In this document: piece by piece, positions 9,177 through 17,773 of the stretch
Layout of the letters: the number at the start of each line of letters is the position of its first letter
How positions within the stretch are numbered: the first letter of the stretch is position 1
Origin: Lysobacterales bacterium
Lineage (GTDB): Bacteria > Pseudomonadota > Gammaproteobacteria > Xanthomonadales > Rhodanobacteraceae
NCBI GenBank assembly: GCA_017305135.1
Contig: JAFKNA010000021.1
Location: forward strand, 1 to 64,000
Reading direction: 5' to 3'
Length of the DNA stretch: 64,000 nt
Program-made: the position numbers and the translations under genes
Notes under the pieces: model-generated
What the model was told of the DNA's origin: nothing
Databases searched by the model: none
The model's input: the letters and a program-made list of their open reading frames with translations, nothing else

Positions 9177-9951
9177 AGCCCAGCGTGGCCACGATGCGCG
9201 CGCGGCTTGCCTCGGCCATGTGCCGGCGGGCCTCGGGCGTGGATTCGACCGGCTCCAGGAAATGCACCTCGGCGTCCATCGGCGGCCCGCCGAGCAGGCG
9301 CAGGAAATTGGGCAGGAACTTCTCGCCCGCGGCGAAGGGCACGCGCGGGTCCTGGCGGCCACCGTTGCCGTAGCGCAGCGCCACCGGCTGCACCGGCACG
9401 CCGGCATCCAGCGCGGTCTGGAAGATGCGCGCATGGAAGGTGCCCACGCGCTGCCCGTGGCCGCTGCCGCCTTCCGGGAACACGCCGACCGGCGACCCCG
9501 CGCGCAGGCGCTCCACCACGCGTCCCATCACCCGGTTGAGCGATGCCGTGTTGCCGCGCCGGTGGAAGATGGTGCCGGCACACGAGGCCAGCCAGCCGAC
9601 CAGCGGCCAGCGGTCGATCTCGCTCTTGGCGACGAAGCTCACCGCGCGCTGGCTCAGCATCAGCACGATGTCGAGCCAGGAGATATGGTTGGCGACATAC
9701 AGCACCGCGCCCGGCAGCGGCGTGCCGAAGCGGGCGATGCGGAAACCGAAGATGCGCACCAGGCGTCCCGACCACCAGCGGATCAGGGCATTCTTGACCG
9801 ACACGCTGGCGAAGGGCCCCGCGACCAGCAAGGCCAGGGGCGGCGCGATCAGCGCATGCAGGAGCAGCATGGGCACGCGCCACGCATAGCGCAGCAGCCG
9901 CATCCGGTCGCGCGTCGGCGTGGCTGCGAGGGAGATGGACGGGTCGCGCAT
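9160..9951 (-). CDS. 1-acyl-sn-glycerol-3-phosphate acyltransferase-like (PlsC family)
   Basis: The 263-residue membrane acyltransferase has motif I NHISWLD and motif III FPEGGSG, the catalytic and glycerophosphate-binding signatures of the LPLAT family, preceded by one hydrophobic anchor. It should transfer an acyl group to lysophosphatidic acid or a related lysolipid at the inner membrane. The start could be MRDPSIS (chosen) or the ATG 16 codons later. The C-terminal acidic GYGDDD overlaps the next gene. It is transcribed divergently from the AAA ATPase. Confidence 0.83.
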   Translation of the reverse strand: MRDPSISLAATPTRDRMRLLRYAWRVPMLLLHALIAPPLALLVAGPFASVSVKNALIRWWSGRLVRIFGFRIARFGTPLPGAVLYVANHISWLDIVLMLSQRAVSFVAKSEIDRWPLVGWLASCAGTIFHRRGNTASLNRVMGRVVERLRAGSPVGVFPEGGSGHGQRVGTFHARIFQTALDAGVPVQPVALRYGNGGRQDPRVPFAAGEKFLPNFLRLLGGPPMDAEVHFLEPVESTPEARRHMAEASRARIVATLGYGDDD

Positions 9952-9979
9952 GGATCGCACAAGGGCCGGCAAGCCGGCG

Positions 9980-10016
9980 ATTATGCCGCATCCATGCGAC
10001 CGCGGTCGGGCATAAT
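9980..10016. promoter_or_regulatory. Symmetric divergent -10 pair between plsC-like and AAA ATPase genes
   Basis: ATTATGCC (9980-9987) and GGCATAAT (10009-10016) are perfect inverted repeats 21 bases apart. Each arm contains CATAAT in the orientation of the gene it faces: the acyltransferase leftward and the ATPase rightward. They could be two divergent -10 hexamers or an operator. The -35 boxes are poor. Confidence 0.4.
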
Positions 10017-10039
10017 CAGCGGCCCTTTCGCCGCGAGTC

Positions 10040-11530
10040 ATGCGCCCGCCCGTGCCTTCCAGCCAGGACCTCGCCACCCTGATCCGTGCCGGCACGCCGC
10101 TGCTGGTGATCGAGTCGACGGACGAGAAGCGCGTGCTGGAGGGCTTCCGCCATGCCATCGCGCAGGCGCTCAGGCCGCTGTGGAGCTGGAGCATCACCGA
10201 CGGGCTGGTGCGCCTCGATATGGACGCCGAAGAGGCGGATACGCCGCCCGACGCCACCCTGACGCTGCACGCGATCAAGGCGGCGACCGAGCCCGGCGTC
10301 TACCTCCTGCTCGATTTCCAGGGCTACCTGCGCTACCCGATGACGCTGCGCCTGGTGCGCGAGATCGTGCAGCGCCACGGCAGCGCCGAGCACGTGCTGG
10401 TGCTGGTCGGCGCCTCGATCGAGCTCCCCGACGAACTCGCCGGCACCGCCACCCGCTTCGAGTTCGCCCTCCCCGACGCCGAGGCGCTGGCCGCGCTGGT
10501 GCGCGAGGAGGCCTACCTCTACTCGCGCGGCCACCTGGAGCGGCGCGTGCGCGTGGATCCGGAAGCGGCGCGCGCGGTGGTGCGCAACCTCAGTGGCCTG
10601 ACGCTGCAGGACGCGCGGCGCATCCTGCGCAAGCTGATCGCCGACGATGGCGCGCTGACCGCGGCGGACCTTCCCGAACTCGCGCGCGCCAAGGCCGAAC
10701 TCCTCGACCGCGACGGGCTGCTGCACTTCGAGTACGACACCGCCCGGTTCAGCGACGTGGCCGGCCTCGCCCGCCTCAAGCAGTGGATCGCGCTGCGCCG
10801 CCCGGCCTTTCTCGGCGAGCCGCTGCCGGCCAGGCTCGACCCGCCACGCGGCGTGCTGCTGCTCGGCGTGCAGGGCTGCGGCAAGAGCCTCGCCGCCAAG
10901 GCCACCGCCGGCGGCTTCGGCGTGCCGCTGCTGCGCCTGGACATGGGCTCGCTGTACAACAAGTACCACGGCGAGACCGAGCGCAACCTCCGCGAGGCGC
11001 TGCGCCGCGCCGAACTCCTCGCGCCCTGCGTGCTCTGGATCGACGAGATCGAGAAGGCCCTCGCCGGCGGCAGCGGCGACGATGGCGTGTCGCGGCGGGT
11101 AATGGGCTACCTGCTCACCTGGATGGCCGAGCGCCGAGCGCCGGTGTTCCTGGTCGCCACCGCCAACGACGTCACCGCGCTGCCCGCCGAACTCCTGCGC
11201 AAGGGCCGCTTCGACGAGATCTTCTTCGTCGACCTGCCCGATGCCGCCACCCGCGCGGCGATCTTCCGCCTGCACCTCGCGCGGCGCGAGCTCGACCCCG
11301 CGGCCTGCGACCTGGACGCGCTGGCGGCGGCGACGGACGGCTTTTCCGGCGCCGAGATCGAGCAGGTGGTGGTCGCCGCGCTCTACGCCGCCCTCGCCAG
11401 CCGTGGCACGCCGGGGCAGGCCGAGCTCCTCGCCGAGGCGCGCAACACGCGCCCGCTGTCGGTGCTGATGGGCGAGCGGGTCCAGGCGCTCCGCGACTGG
11501 GCGCGCCCGCGCACGCTACCGGCGGACTGA
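10040..11530 (+). CDS. AAA+ ATPase of the Ycf46 type
   Basis: The 496-residue protein has an N-terminal alpha/beta domain (about residues 1-250) and a C-terminal AAA module. The module shows Walker A GVQGCGKS (about 276-283), pore-loop-like [10 protein letters not shown], Walker [10 protein letters not shown] (about 330-338), the sensor region ATANDV and the arginine finger in KGRFDEIFF. This domain order and the [11 protein letters not shown] motif match the Ycf46/YjoB-like family found in plastids, cyanobacteria and proteobacteria. It lacks the GAFTGA loop, so it is not a sigma-54 activator. The role of the family is poorly known; photosynthesis/CO2 links apply to cyanobacteria only. Confidence 0.85.
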   Translation: MRPPVPSSQDLATLIRAGTPLLVIESTDEKRVLEGFRHAIAQALRPLWSWSITDGLVRLDMDAEEADTPPDATLTLHAIKAATEPGVYLLLDFQGYLRYPMTLRLVREIVQRHGSAEHVLVLVGASIELPDELAGTATRFEFALPDAEALAALVREEAYLYSRGHLERRVRVDPEAARAVVRNLSGLTLQDARRILRKLIADDGALTAADLPELARAKAELLDRDGLLHFEYDTARFSDVAGLARLKQWIALRRPAFLGEPLPARLDPPRGVLLLGVQGCGKSLAAKATAGGFGVPLLRLDMGSLYNKYHGETERNLREALRRAELLAPCVLWIDEIEKALAGGSGDDGVSRRVMGYLLTWMAERRAPVFLVATANDVTALPAELLRKGRFDEIFFVDLPDAATRAAIFRLHLARRELDPAACDLDALAAATDGFSGAEIEQVVVAALYAALASRGTPGQAELLAEARNTRPLSVLMGERVQALRDWARPRTLPAD

Positions 11531-11573
11531 ACCACGGGCGGGCCAGCGCCGGCCCGGTCCGGGGCCTGGCGCT

Positions 11574-13202
11574 TCAGGTGTAGCGCGCCTCCATCAGGTC
11601 GATCTCGCGCACCAGGCGCCGCGCCAGCTCGTCGGAGATCGCCTGTCCGCGCGCGAGTTCGAAGATCGTCTCGCGCTCCGCGTGCAGCGCGGCCAGGCGC
11701 AGCGCGCGCTCGGCGCGGTCGGCCTCGCGCAGGCGCGGGGCCTCCATGCCCGCCTGCGTGGCGTCGTCCAGCCGATGCTCGTAGAGCGTCATCACCCGCA
11801 CCGCCGCGCGGGCGTGGATCTCCGCCTCCGCGGCCGCGGCGCCCGGCGCGTTGCGGGATCGCTCGATGGCCGCCACCGCGGCCCGCGCGGCCGCCTGGCG
11901 GGCGAGGTCTTCCTCACGCAGGGCTTCTGCCTCGGCCGGCACCTCCAGTCCGACCAGCAGGCGCGGCAACACGAACGTGGCTGCGAGCAGCCAGACCAGG
12001 ATCACCGCGGCGGCGAGGAAGACGGCGAGGTCGCGCGCCGGGAAGGCGCGTCCGTCCGGCAGCAGCAGCGGCAGGGTGAGGACGCCGGCGAGCGTGACGG
12101 CGCCGCGCACGCCGGACAGCGTGGTCACCGCCACCAGCCGCCAGCCCGGCCCTCCCGTTCCATGGCCGCGGGGCGACAGCCAGGTCATGCGGAAGGTCGT
12201 CCATACCCATACGAAGCGCAGCACCATCAGGCCGGCGCTGATGGCGATCGCCAGCAGCGCGAGCCACCACGGATTGCCATGGCCCGCCTCCGCGACACTC
12301 GCCGCGGCACCGCGGAGCAGCCCCGGCAATTGTTCGCCGAGCAGCACGAAGACGATGCCGTTGAGCGCGAAGCGCACCGCGTCCCAGACTGCCGCCCGCT
12401 GCACGCGCGTCGCCGCCAGGCCGCCGCCGGCGAGTTCCACCCGGCTCATGGTGATGCCGGCCGCAACCGCCGCGAGGATGCCGGACACACCGATCCGCTC
12501 GGCGAGGAGGTAGGCCGCGAACGGCATCAGCAGGCTGCCCAGGATCGGCACGCCGGCATCCTGGCCGAAGCGCCGCGTCAGCCGCGAGTGGCCGCGGCTG
12601 ATGGCGAGCGTCACCAGCACGCCGATGGCGAGTCCGCCGAGTGCCAGCCACAGGAATACCAGCGCGGCCTCGCCCGGCACGAAGCGCCCGGTGAGCGCGG
12701 CGACCACGGCGAAGCGGAACAGGACCAGGCCCGAGGCGTCGTTGAGCAGGGCCTCGCCTTCCAGGATGTGCATCAGCCGGTGCGGCACCGGCACGCGCGC
12801 CGCGATCGAGGACACCGCGATCGGGTCGGTCGGCGACACCACCGCCGCCAGGGCGAAGGCGACCGCCAGCGGCATCGACGGGATCAGCCAGTGGATCAGG
12901 AAGCCGGCGCCAAGGACGGTGAACACGACCAGTCCCAGCGCGAGCTGCAGGATCGGGCGCGCGTCGCGGAACAGCCCCTCCTTGGGGATGCGCCAGCCGT
13001 CCAGGAACAGGAGCGGCGGCAGGAACAGCAGGAAGAAGACGTGCGGATCGAGCTTCACCGCGTGACTCGATCCCGCGGCGACCCCGGCGCCGAGGGCGAT
13101 CTGCACCAGCGGCAGCGGCAGCGCGAAGGGCAGCATCCGCACCACGTAGCCGCTGGCCAGGACCAGCAGCAGCATCATCAGCACGACATCGATCGAATGC
13201 AT
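11574..13202 (-). CDS. CPA1-family Na+/H+ antiporter (NhaP type)
   Basis: The 542-residue polytopic protein has about 12 membrane helices, with the transport-core motifs SPTDPIAV and EGEALLNDASGLVLF that carry the conserved Asp and Asn-Asp residues of NhaP/NHE exchangers. A charged helical C-terminal domain of about 130 residues (Ala/Arg/Glu-rich) follows and probably regulates activity in the cytosol. The ATG giving MHSIDVV was preferred because the first helix begins there. The next gene is convergent and only 44 bases away. Confidence 0.88.
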   Translation of the reverse strand: MHSIDVVLMMLLLVLASGYVVRMLPFALPLPLVQIALGAGVAAGSSHAVKLDPHVFFLLFLPPLLFLDGWRIPKEGLFRDARPILQLALGLVVFTVLGAGFLIHWLIPSMPLAVAFALAAVVSPTDPIAVSSIAARVPVPHRLMHILEGEALLNDASGLVLFRFAVVAALTGRFVPGEAALVFLWLALGGLAIGVLVTLAISRGHSRLTRRFGQDAGVPILGSLLMPFAAYLLAERIGVSGILAAVAAGITMSRVELAGGGLAATRVQRAAVWDAVRFALNGIVFVLLGEQLPGLLRGAAASVAEAGHGNPWWLALLAIAISAGLMVLRFVWVWTTFRMTWLSPRGHGTGGPGWRLVAVTTLSGVRGAVTLAGVLTLPLLLPDGRAFPARDLAVFLAAAVILVWLLAATFVLPRLLVGLEVPAEAEALREEDLARQAAARAAVAAIERSRNAPGAAAAEAEIHARAAVRVMTLYEHRLDDATQAGMEAPRLREADRAERALRLAALHAERETIFELARGQAISDELARRLVREIDLMEARYT

Positions 13203-13327
13203 GGCGGCGGCGCGGAGTGGCGGCGGAGGAAACATTACGGCGCGGCGCGTGGCGCGCCAAGCGCCGCGTCGGCGTCGGCCGGATCACGCCCTCGGGCGGG
13301 GCGTCGGCGCGTCGGGCGATGCGATGG

Positions 13328-14011
13328 CTAGGTCAGGTCCATGATCTCGCCGGCGACGATCACGTGGCTGATGCGGTGGCCGTTCCAGCGGTAGAAGAGC
13401 GGCGCGCCCTGCGTGGCGGGGGCGACGCGGTCGGGGCGGAATACCGCCACGCACTGGCCGCCGCGCCGGCGCACGCTGTCGTAGACGATGCCATTGCTGT
13501 CGGCCTCGCGCAGCACCCGGGCGAGCGCCTGGCTGGCGGTGTAGCTGTCCGCAGCGTGGATCTCCGGCCAGCCGCGGCGGACGTCGTGGAAACGCCCGCG
13601 CACGTCGGCGAGATAGCAGCGCATCTCGAGCTGCGTCGGCGGCTCGCCGGTACGGGCGAGGAAGGCCTCGCGGTGGTGGACGGTCTCGGCGATCGCCGTG
13701 GCGCGCTCCTTCGCCGCGTAGTAGACGCCCCAGCTGCCGTCGGAAAACCGCGATCCTTCCGGGTTGAGGTGGGTGAAGGCGGCCATGATCGGCGTGGTGC
13801 CCGGTCCCGCGATGCGGCGTTCCGCCGGGACGAGGTCGATGTCTCCCGCTTCCTGGCGCAGGCGCGGGTTGGTCAGGCCTTCCAGTTCGAAGAGGGCCGG
13901 AAGATCGGCGGGATTGGCGATGGCGTCGAAGATGCCGACCGGCGGGAAGCGGCTGGCGACGATCCGCCAGGAAGGCGTCCAGCGGATCGCCGTGAGCCTG
14001 GGCAGCGCCAT
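13328..14011 (-). CDS. RES-domain toxin (putative NAD+ phosphorylase)
   Basis: The 227-residue RES protein has the three residues that name the family in their usual settings: an early Arg in the TPSWRIV/FPPVG region, GSRFSDGSWGVYYAA with AIAET, and a late Ser in VYDSVRRRGGQCVAVF. RES toxins such as MbcT and Res of Pseudomonas degrade NAD+ by phosphorolysis or hydrolysis; that activity is family knowledge. It follows the Xre antitoxin gene by three bases, the standard antitoxin-first order. The frame looks intact. Confidence 0.88.
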   Translation of the reverse strand: MALPRLTAIRWTPSWRIVASRFPPVGIFDAIANPADLPALFELEGLTNPRLRQEAGDIDLVPAERRIAGPGTTPIMAAFTHLNPEGSRFSDGSWGVYYAAKERATAIAETVHHREAFLARTGEPPTQLEMRCYLADVRGRFHDVRRGWPEIHAADSYTASQALARVLREADSNGIVYDSVRRRGGQCVAVFRPDRVAPATQGAPLFYRWNGHRISHVIVAGEIMDLT

Positions 14012-14014
14012 GCT

Positions 14015-14410
14015 TCAGCCCCGCTGCGCATCCAGGTACTGGCGCACCAGCTGGAGGTCGCCGACCTGGCCCGCCAGCATGCGATCCAGTGCCGAGGCCC
14101 CGCCGAACAGCGGCGCGGCATTGGCGCGTCGCAGCCAGCCGTCGGCTTGCGCCGGATCCGGGAACAGGATGTGCAACGCCTTGTAGATGCCGAGGAGATA
14201 GCTGATCCGCTCCAGCGTGTCCCGCGACAGCGCGCCCGCGCGCTCCTTCTTCCAGCGGAAATAGGTCGAACGGCCGGGAGCGCCAAGCAGCACGCGCTCC
14301 TGCTCGGCGGAAAGGCCCCACTGCTCCGCGATGCGGAAGAACGCGCGCAGCGCGGGACCGGAGAGGTCGCGCGAAGCGGCAGGCTGCACCTCGGCGCGGG
14401 TGGCGGGCAT
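14015..14410 (-). CDS. Xre/MbcA/ParS-type antitoxin of the RES system
   Basis: The 131-residue antitoxin has an N-terminal helix-turn-helix-like part (about residues 17-60, including RSTYFRWKKE) and the C-terminal MbcA/ParS toxin-binding domain (DUF2384), recognisable from LFPDPAQADGWLRRAN and a C-terminal QYLDA. It should bind and block the RES toxin and repress its own promoter. A promoter with an embedded palindrome lies directly upstream, consistent with autoregulation. The gene is separated from the toxin by three bases. Confidence 0.88.
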   Translation of the reverse strand: MPATRAEVQPAASRDLSGPALRAFFRIAEQWGLSAEQERVLLGAPGRSTYFRWKKERAGALSRDTLERISYLLGIYKALHILFPDPAQADGWLRRANAAPLFGGASALDRMLAGQVGDLQLVRQYLDAQRG

Positions 14411-14441
14411 GGCGATGTGTCCCTCGTTGGACTACATGCCA

Positions 14442-14470
14442 AATATGATCCCGATCAAGACCGTATTCAA
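14442..14470 (-). promoter_or_regulatory. Promoter and candidate operator of the xre-res operon
   Basis: Read leftward, TTGAAT (-35, 14470-14465) and CATATT (-10, 14447-14442) are 17 bases apart, 32 bases before the antitoxin ATG. TGATC-GG-GATCA, a 12-bp palindrome (14446-14457), lies between them and touches the -10, a good place for an autorepressor to bind. Confidence 0.55.
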
Positions 14471-14490
14471 CCGGTGCGCGCTGGCAGCCT

Positions 14491-15588
14491 TCAGCGTGCG
14501 GCCGCCGTTGCCGGTGCGCGGGCGAGGCATTGCCGGTAGCGCGTATCGACGCGCTCGGCGAACCAGGCGGTGGTGAGCTGGCGGGTGATTTTCGGGCTCT
14601 CCAGGCGGATCTTCGGCACCATCGCCCGCGGCAGCGGCGCGCCGGCGATGCCGTCCGCGCGCTCGAACACCGCGCGCCAGAGGCGGCCGTCCTCGAAATC
14701 CGCCGAGCGCCCCTCCTCCAGCATGCGACGGACCTGGCGGTCGCTGAAATCGAGCTTCAGCGCGCGCACCGCGACTTCCGTCGGGCCGGCACCGGCGGCG
14801 GCGACGAGGTCACCATCGAGCGCGAGCGGAATGCCCGAGGCGCGGCTGACCGCATTCTGGAAGGCGGCGTTGCGGCTCGCATACCAGCCGGCGTTGTAAT
14901 CGGCGAAACGGTACAGCATGCGCGGGTAGCGGGCCGGGTAGTCGAGCAGGTGCGCGATGCCGAAGTAGAGCCCACCGCGGCGGGTGAAGACTTCATCCCG
15001 CACCGATCCCGGGCGTGGGTACGGATAGGCACCCGCGTGCGATTCGGCGAAGGCGATCGACACCTGCATCGGGCCGCCGGTATGCACCGGGTTGGCGTCG
15101 GCGAACAGGCGCTCGCCGAGCGGCACGCGGGCGATCAGCTCCTGGAAGATCGCGCTGAGCTCGCGTTCGGTGCGCGCGCGGTCGATGCGCCCGCCCCAGC
15201 TCCGCCCATCCGGCGACTTCAGCTTCAGCGCGGCGGTGACCGCGAGGCGCGGCACATGGTGCGCGGCGGCACGGCGCTCGATCTCGGTCCGCGCCAGGCG
15301 GCCGAGGTTCGGCACCACGGGATCGGCCACGAAGCCCGATTCCTGCGCGATGACGGCAATGGCGGCGCAGAGGTTGCCGGCGGTGGGATCGAGGCGCAGC
15401 GCGGCGAAGGCGGCGGCGATGTCCTGCGCCCAGCCGGCGCGCTCGCCGGTGCCGGGCGGCAGCAGCTTCGTGGCCAGCGCGCGCACCTCGTCCGGCCGCG
15501 GGGCGGGACGGCGGGTAGGCGGCTGGCTGGCGCAGCCGGCCAACACGATGAGCAGCACTACAGCGGCGATGCGGGATGTCTGGAGCAT
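14491..15588 (-). CDS. DUF1615 lipoprotein, lysozyme-like
   Basis: The 365-residue precursor has a lipoprotein signal ending in LAGC (Cys about residue 18) and the DUF1615 domain, with IAQESGF (catalytic-glutamate-like) and PMQVSIAFAESHA motifs that recall lytic transglycosylase folds. It is therefore probably lipid-anchored in the outer membrane and contacts peptidoglycan; the enzymatic role is inferred from the fold only. Two in-frame ATGs lie 4 and 11 codons upstream and the SD is weak, so the start is uncertain. The gene stands alone. Confidence 0.8.
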   Translation of the reverse strand: MLQTSRIAAVVLLIVLAGCASQPPTRRPAPRPDEVRALATKLLPPGTGERAGWAQDIAAAFAALRLDPTAGNLCAAIAVIAQESGFVADPVVPNLGRLARTEIERRAAAHHVPRLAVTAALKLKSPDGRSWGGRIDRARTERELSAIFQELIARVPLGERLFADANPVHTGGPMQVSIAFAESHAGAYPYPRPGSVRDEVFTRRGGLYFGIAHLLDYPARYPRMLYRFADYNAGWYASRNAAFQNAVSRASGIPLALDGDLVAAAGAGPTEVAVRALKLDFSDRQVRRMLEEGRSADFEDGRLWRAVFERADGIAGAPLPRAMVPKIRLESPKITRQLTTAWFAERVDTRYRQCLARAPATAAAR

Positions 15589-15678
15589 TGCGCGGACCAT
15601 GCCGTATGGATACCCGAGCATCGCCGGTGGCTTCTGAACCCGGATGGAAACGCGTGGGCTGGTCCGGTGGCAAAGCGA

Positions 15679-15761
15679 CCGAGCCGGGGCTCGGCCATTC
15701 CCGGGTCAACGACTCCCAGGAAGCTTCCTGCTTCGTGGGAGCGGCCGAGCCCCAGCTCGGC
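15679..15761. repeat. REP/BIME-like inverted pair
   Basis: Two imperfect copies of CCGAGC(C/T)GGGGCTCGG face each other (15679-15696 and 15743-15760), each itself a small palindrome, about 46 bases apart. The right copy carries the flank GTGGGAGCGG, shared with the larger repeat cluster near 50.7 kb. This is the organisation of a bacterial interspersed mosaic element. Confidence 0.65.
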
Positions 15762-15861
15762 CCATTCCCTGCGCACCGCCCGGTGATTGATTTACAGTGC
15801 GCCCCTTTCCCGGCACGACACGGCGCAGCCCGGCCAGAATCCCGGCGTGCGCATTCCGCGC

Positions 15862-16701
15862 ATGTCCTACGTCCTCGCCAGCATCGTCTGCAGCGTCCTG
15901 GTCTCGGTGCTGCTCAAGCTCGCCCCGCGCTGGCGCATCGACGTGGCGCAGGCGATCGCGTGGAACTACGGCGTCGCCAGCCTTGCCACCTGGCTCCTGC
16001 TGAAACCTGAGCTGGCGCCACTCGGCACGACCGCTCCGTGGCCGACCCTGGTCGCGCTCGGCCTGCTGCTGCCGACGATCTTCCTGGTGCTGGCGCTGTC
16101 GGTCCGGTACGCCGGCATCGTGCGCTCGGATGCGGCGCAGCGCCTTTCGCTGGTCCTGCCGCTGGTCGCCGCCTTCCTGCTGTTCGGCGAGCGCCTGACG
16201 CCGCTGAAGTTCGCCGGCTGCGCGCTGGGCCTGGTGGCGCTGGCCGGCGTGGCGTGGCGGAGCGGCCCACGCGAGGATCGTCCCGGCTGCGCCTGGACAT
16301 GGCCGCTGCTGGTGTTCGCCGGCTTCGGCGTGATCGATGTCCTCTTCAAGCGCGTTGCCGCCGCCGGGTTGCCGCTCGGCACCGCGCTGGCGGTGGTGTT
16401 CGCGCTGGCGCTGCCGATCGCCTTCGCCATCGCCCTCGCACGGGGTACGCGCCTGGACGGCCGCGGCCTCGCCGGCGGCGTCTCGCTCGGCCTGCTCAAC
16501 TTCGGCAACATCCTGTTCTACCTCCGCGCCCACCGCGCCCTGCCGGACTCGCCGGCGCTGGTATTCGCCAGCATGAACCTCGGCGTGGTCGCGCTCGGCG
16601 CGCTGGTGGGACTCGTCGTGTTCCGCGAGCAGTTGGGGCGCCTCAATTTGGCCGCGCTGCTGCTGGCGCTGGTGGCGATCGGTGTGCTGGTCGTGGCGTG
16701 A
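15862..16701 (+). CDS. EamA/DMT-family membrane transporter
   Basis: The 279-residue protein has about ten closely packed hydrophobic helices in two five-helix halves, each half containing an EamA-like repeat (LLFGERLTPLKFAGCALG in the first, VVFREQLGRLNLAA in the second). This is the drug/metabolite transporter fold. The ATG giving MSYVLAS is used because the first helix starts there. Substrate unknown. It converges on the cobalamin-binding gene. Confidence 0.83.
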   Translation: MSYVLASIVCSVLVSVLLKLAPRWRIDVAQAIAWNYGVASLATWLLLKPELAPLGTTAPWPTLVALGLLLPTIFLVLALSVRYAGIVRSDAAQRLSLVLPLVAAFLLFGERLTPLKFAGCALGLVALAGVAWRSGPREDRPGCAWTWPLLVFAGFGVIDVLFKRVAAAGLPLGTALAVVFALALPIAFAIALARGTRLDGRGLAGGVSLGLLNFGNILFYLRAHRALPDSPALVFASMNLGVVALGALVGLVVFREQLGRLNLAALLLALVAIGVLVVA

Positions 16702-16751
16702 GGATGGTGCGGCCTGCGGCTTTCGCCGGAACCCGCCCCGAAGTGCTCGCG

Positions 16752-16779
16752 CTCAGCCCTCAGCCCTCAGCCCTCAGCC
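16752..16779. repeat. Four tandem copies of CTCAGCC
   Basis: Four exact heptamers run back to back across the 3-prime end of the leftward BtuF-like gene, including its stop codon. The unit length is not a multiple of three, so copy-number change would alter the last residues of that protein. Confidence 0.85.
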
Positions 16780-17534
16780 TCGCGGATGATCTCCCGCAGG
16801 CGCCGATAGCCTTCCACCAGCCGCGGCCCGGGGCGGCCGAGGAACTCCTCGCTGACCGCGTGGATGCGGTCGGCGGCGATGGCGGGGATCGACTCCCAGC
16901 CCTCGCGGCGTCGCACCACGTCGGCGCGGTAGTTCTCCACCTTGACCCCGCACCAGCTCATGACGATGGCATCCGGCGCGGCGGCGACGATCTCGTGGCT
17001 CGGCAGCGGCAGGCTCTTCGCATCGACCTCGCCCCAGGGATTGCTGCCGCCGGCGCGGTGGATCATGTCGGTGACCCACGATTGCCGTGCGGGTGCGATG
17101 ACGGGCTTGGGCCACCACTCGACCAGCAGCCGCGGGCGCTCGCCCGGAACCTCGACGAGCGGCATCGCCGCGTCCATTGCCAAAGCCAGCTCCTCGCCGC
17201 GTGCGGCGACGCCGAGTGCCGCGCCGATGCGGCGCACGTCGGCGAACACCTCGTCCAGCGACCCGGGGTCGCAAACCAGAACCTCCAGCCCCGCCGCTCG
17301 CAGGCCCTCGACGACGCGCTCGTGGCCGGGCACGGTGAGCGAGCTCAGCACCAGGTCGGGTTCGAGCTTCAATACTTCGCCGATGTCGAGGTCGAGGTCG
17401 CGACCCGGTTTCGGCAGGCGGGCCACCACGTCGGGCGGAAAGTCCGAATCGGCATCCACGCCGACCAGCAGCCCTGCGCAGCCGAGGGCGCAGACGATCT
17501 CGGTGTTGGAACAGGTGTGTGAGAAAACGCGCAT
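16767..17534 (-). CDS. BtuF-like cobalamin-binding protein (helical-backbone metal receptor fold)
   Basis: The 255-residue protein follows the BtuF/FecB class III binding fold: SNTEIVCALG at the start, an inter-lobe helix near residues 105-130, WWPKPVIAPARQSWVTDMIHRAGG in the second lobe, and a C-terminal RPGPRLVEGYRRL helix typical of BtuF. It lacks any signal peptide or lipobox: the mature fold starts at residue 3. It may thus be cytosolic, or use another start that I do not see. No BtuC/BtuD genes are next to it. Its ligand is inferred to be a corrinoid; the window also encodes a B12-dependent NrdJ. Confidence 0.72.
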   Translation of the reverse strand: MRVFSHTCSNTEIVCALGCAGLLVGVDADSDFPPDVVARLPKPGRDLDLDIGEVLKLEPDLVLSSLTVPGHERVVEGLRAAGLEVLVCDPGSLDEVFADVRRIGAALGVAARGEELALAMDAAMPLVEVPGERPRLLVEWWPKPVIAPARQSWVTDMIHRAGGSNPWGEVDAKSLPLPSHEIVAAAPDAIVMSWCGVKVENYRADVVRRREGWESIPAIAADRIHAVSEEFLGRPGPRLVEGYRRLREIIREAEG

Positions 17535-17685
17535 CGGGAACCCCGCAGCCTGTGCGGCAGTCTGCCGCAGCCCCCGCCCGGGGGCCAGCGACGATGCGCC
17601 TGCCGGGCGCCAGCCCGCGGCGGTCCTGTGCGGCTGGAAGGCCTCCGTTCATCCGTGTTCATGAACCCTCACCCCGCAAACGCGA

Positions 17686-17699
17686 TTGATTTGCATCAA
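17686..17699 (+). promoter_or_regulatory. Perfect FNR/ANR box upstream of azurin
   Basis: TTGAT-TTGC-ATCAA is an exact match to the FNR/ANR consensus TTGAT-N4-ATCAA. It is centred 81 bases before the azurin ATG, so a start site about 41 bases downstream (near 17734) would fit class II activation. The Pseudomonas azu gene is known to be ANR-controlled. The divergent BtuF-like gene starts 150 bases to the left and could also be affected. Confidence 0.8.
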
Positions 17700-17773
17700 A
17701 GCGGCGCCACATCCGCAGGTGCAAGATCGATTGCGACGCAGCAATCCCATCCCGCAAACCAAGGAGTCACCTC

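Noticed and set aside
10040..11530. AAA ATPase as the sigma-54 activator of the stress island
   Set aside because: It lacks the GAFTGA loop, a response-regulator or sensor domain and a DNA-binding HTH; the domain order is Ycf46-like.
11682..13331. 549-codon frame antisense to the Na+/H+ antiporter
   Set aside because: Arg/Gln/Gly-rich shadow translation without family resemblance.
17535..17685. Cobalamin riboswitch before the BtuF-like gene
   Set aside because: The leader is GC-rich and has a dyad near GGCAGACTGCCGCA, but I cannot find a convincing B12 box or the conserved P3-P6 core, so it is not called.
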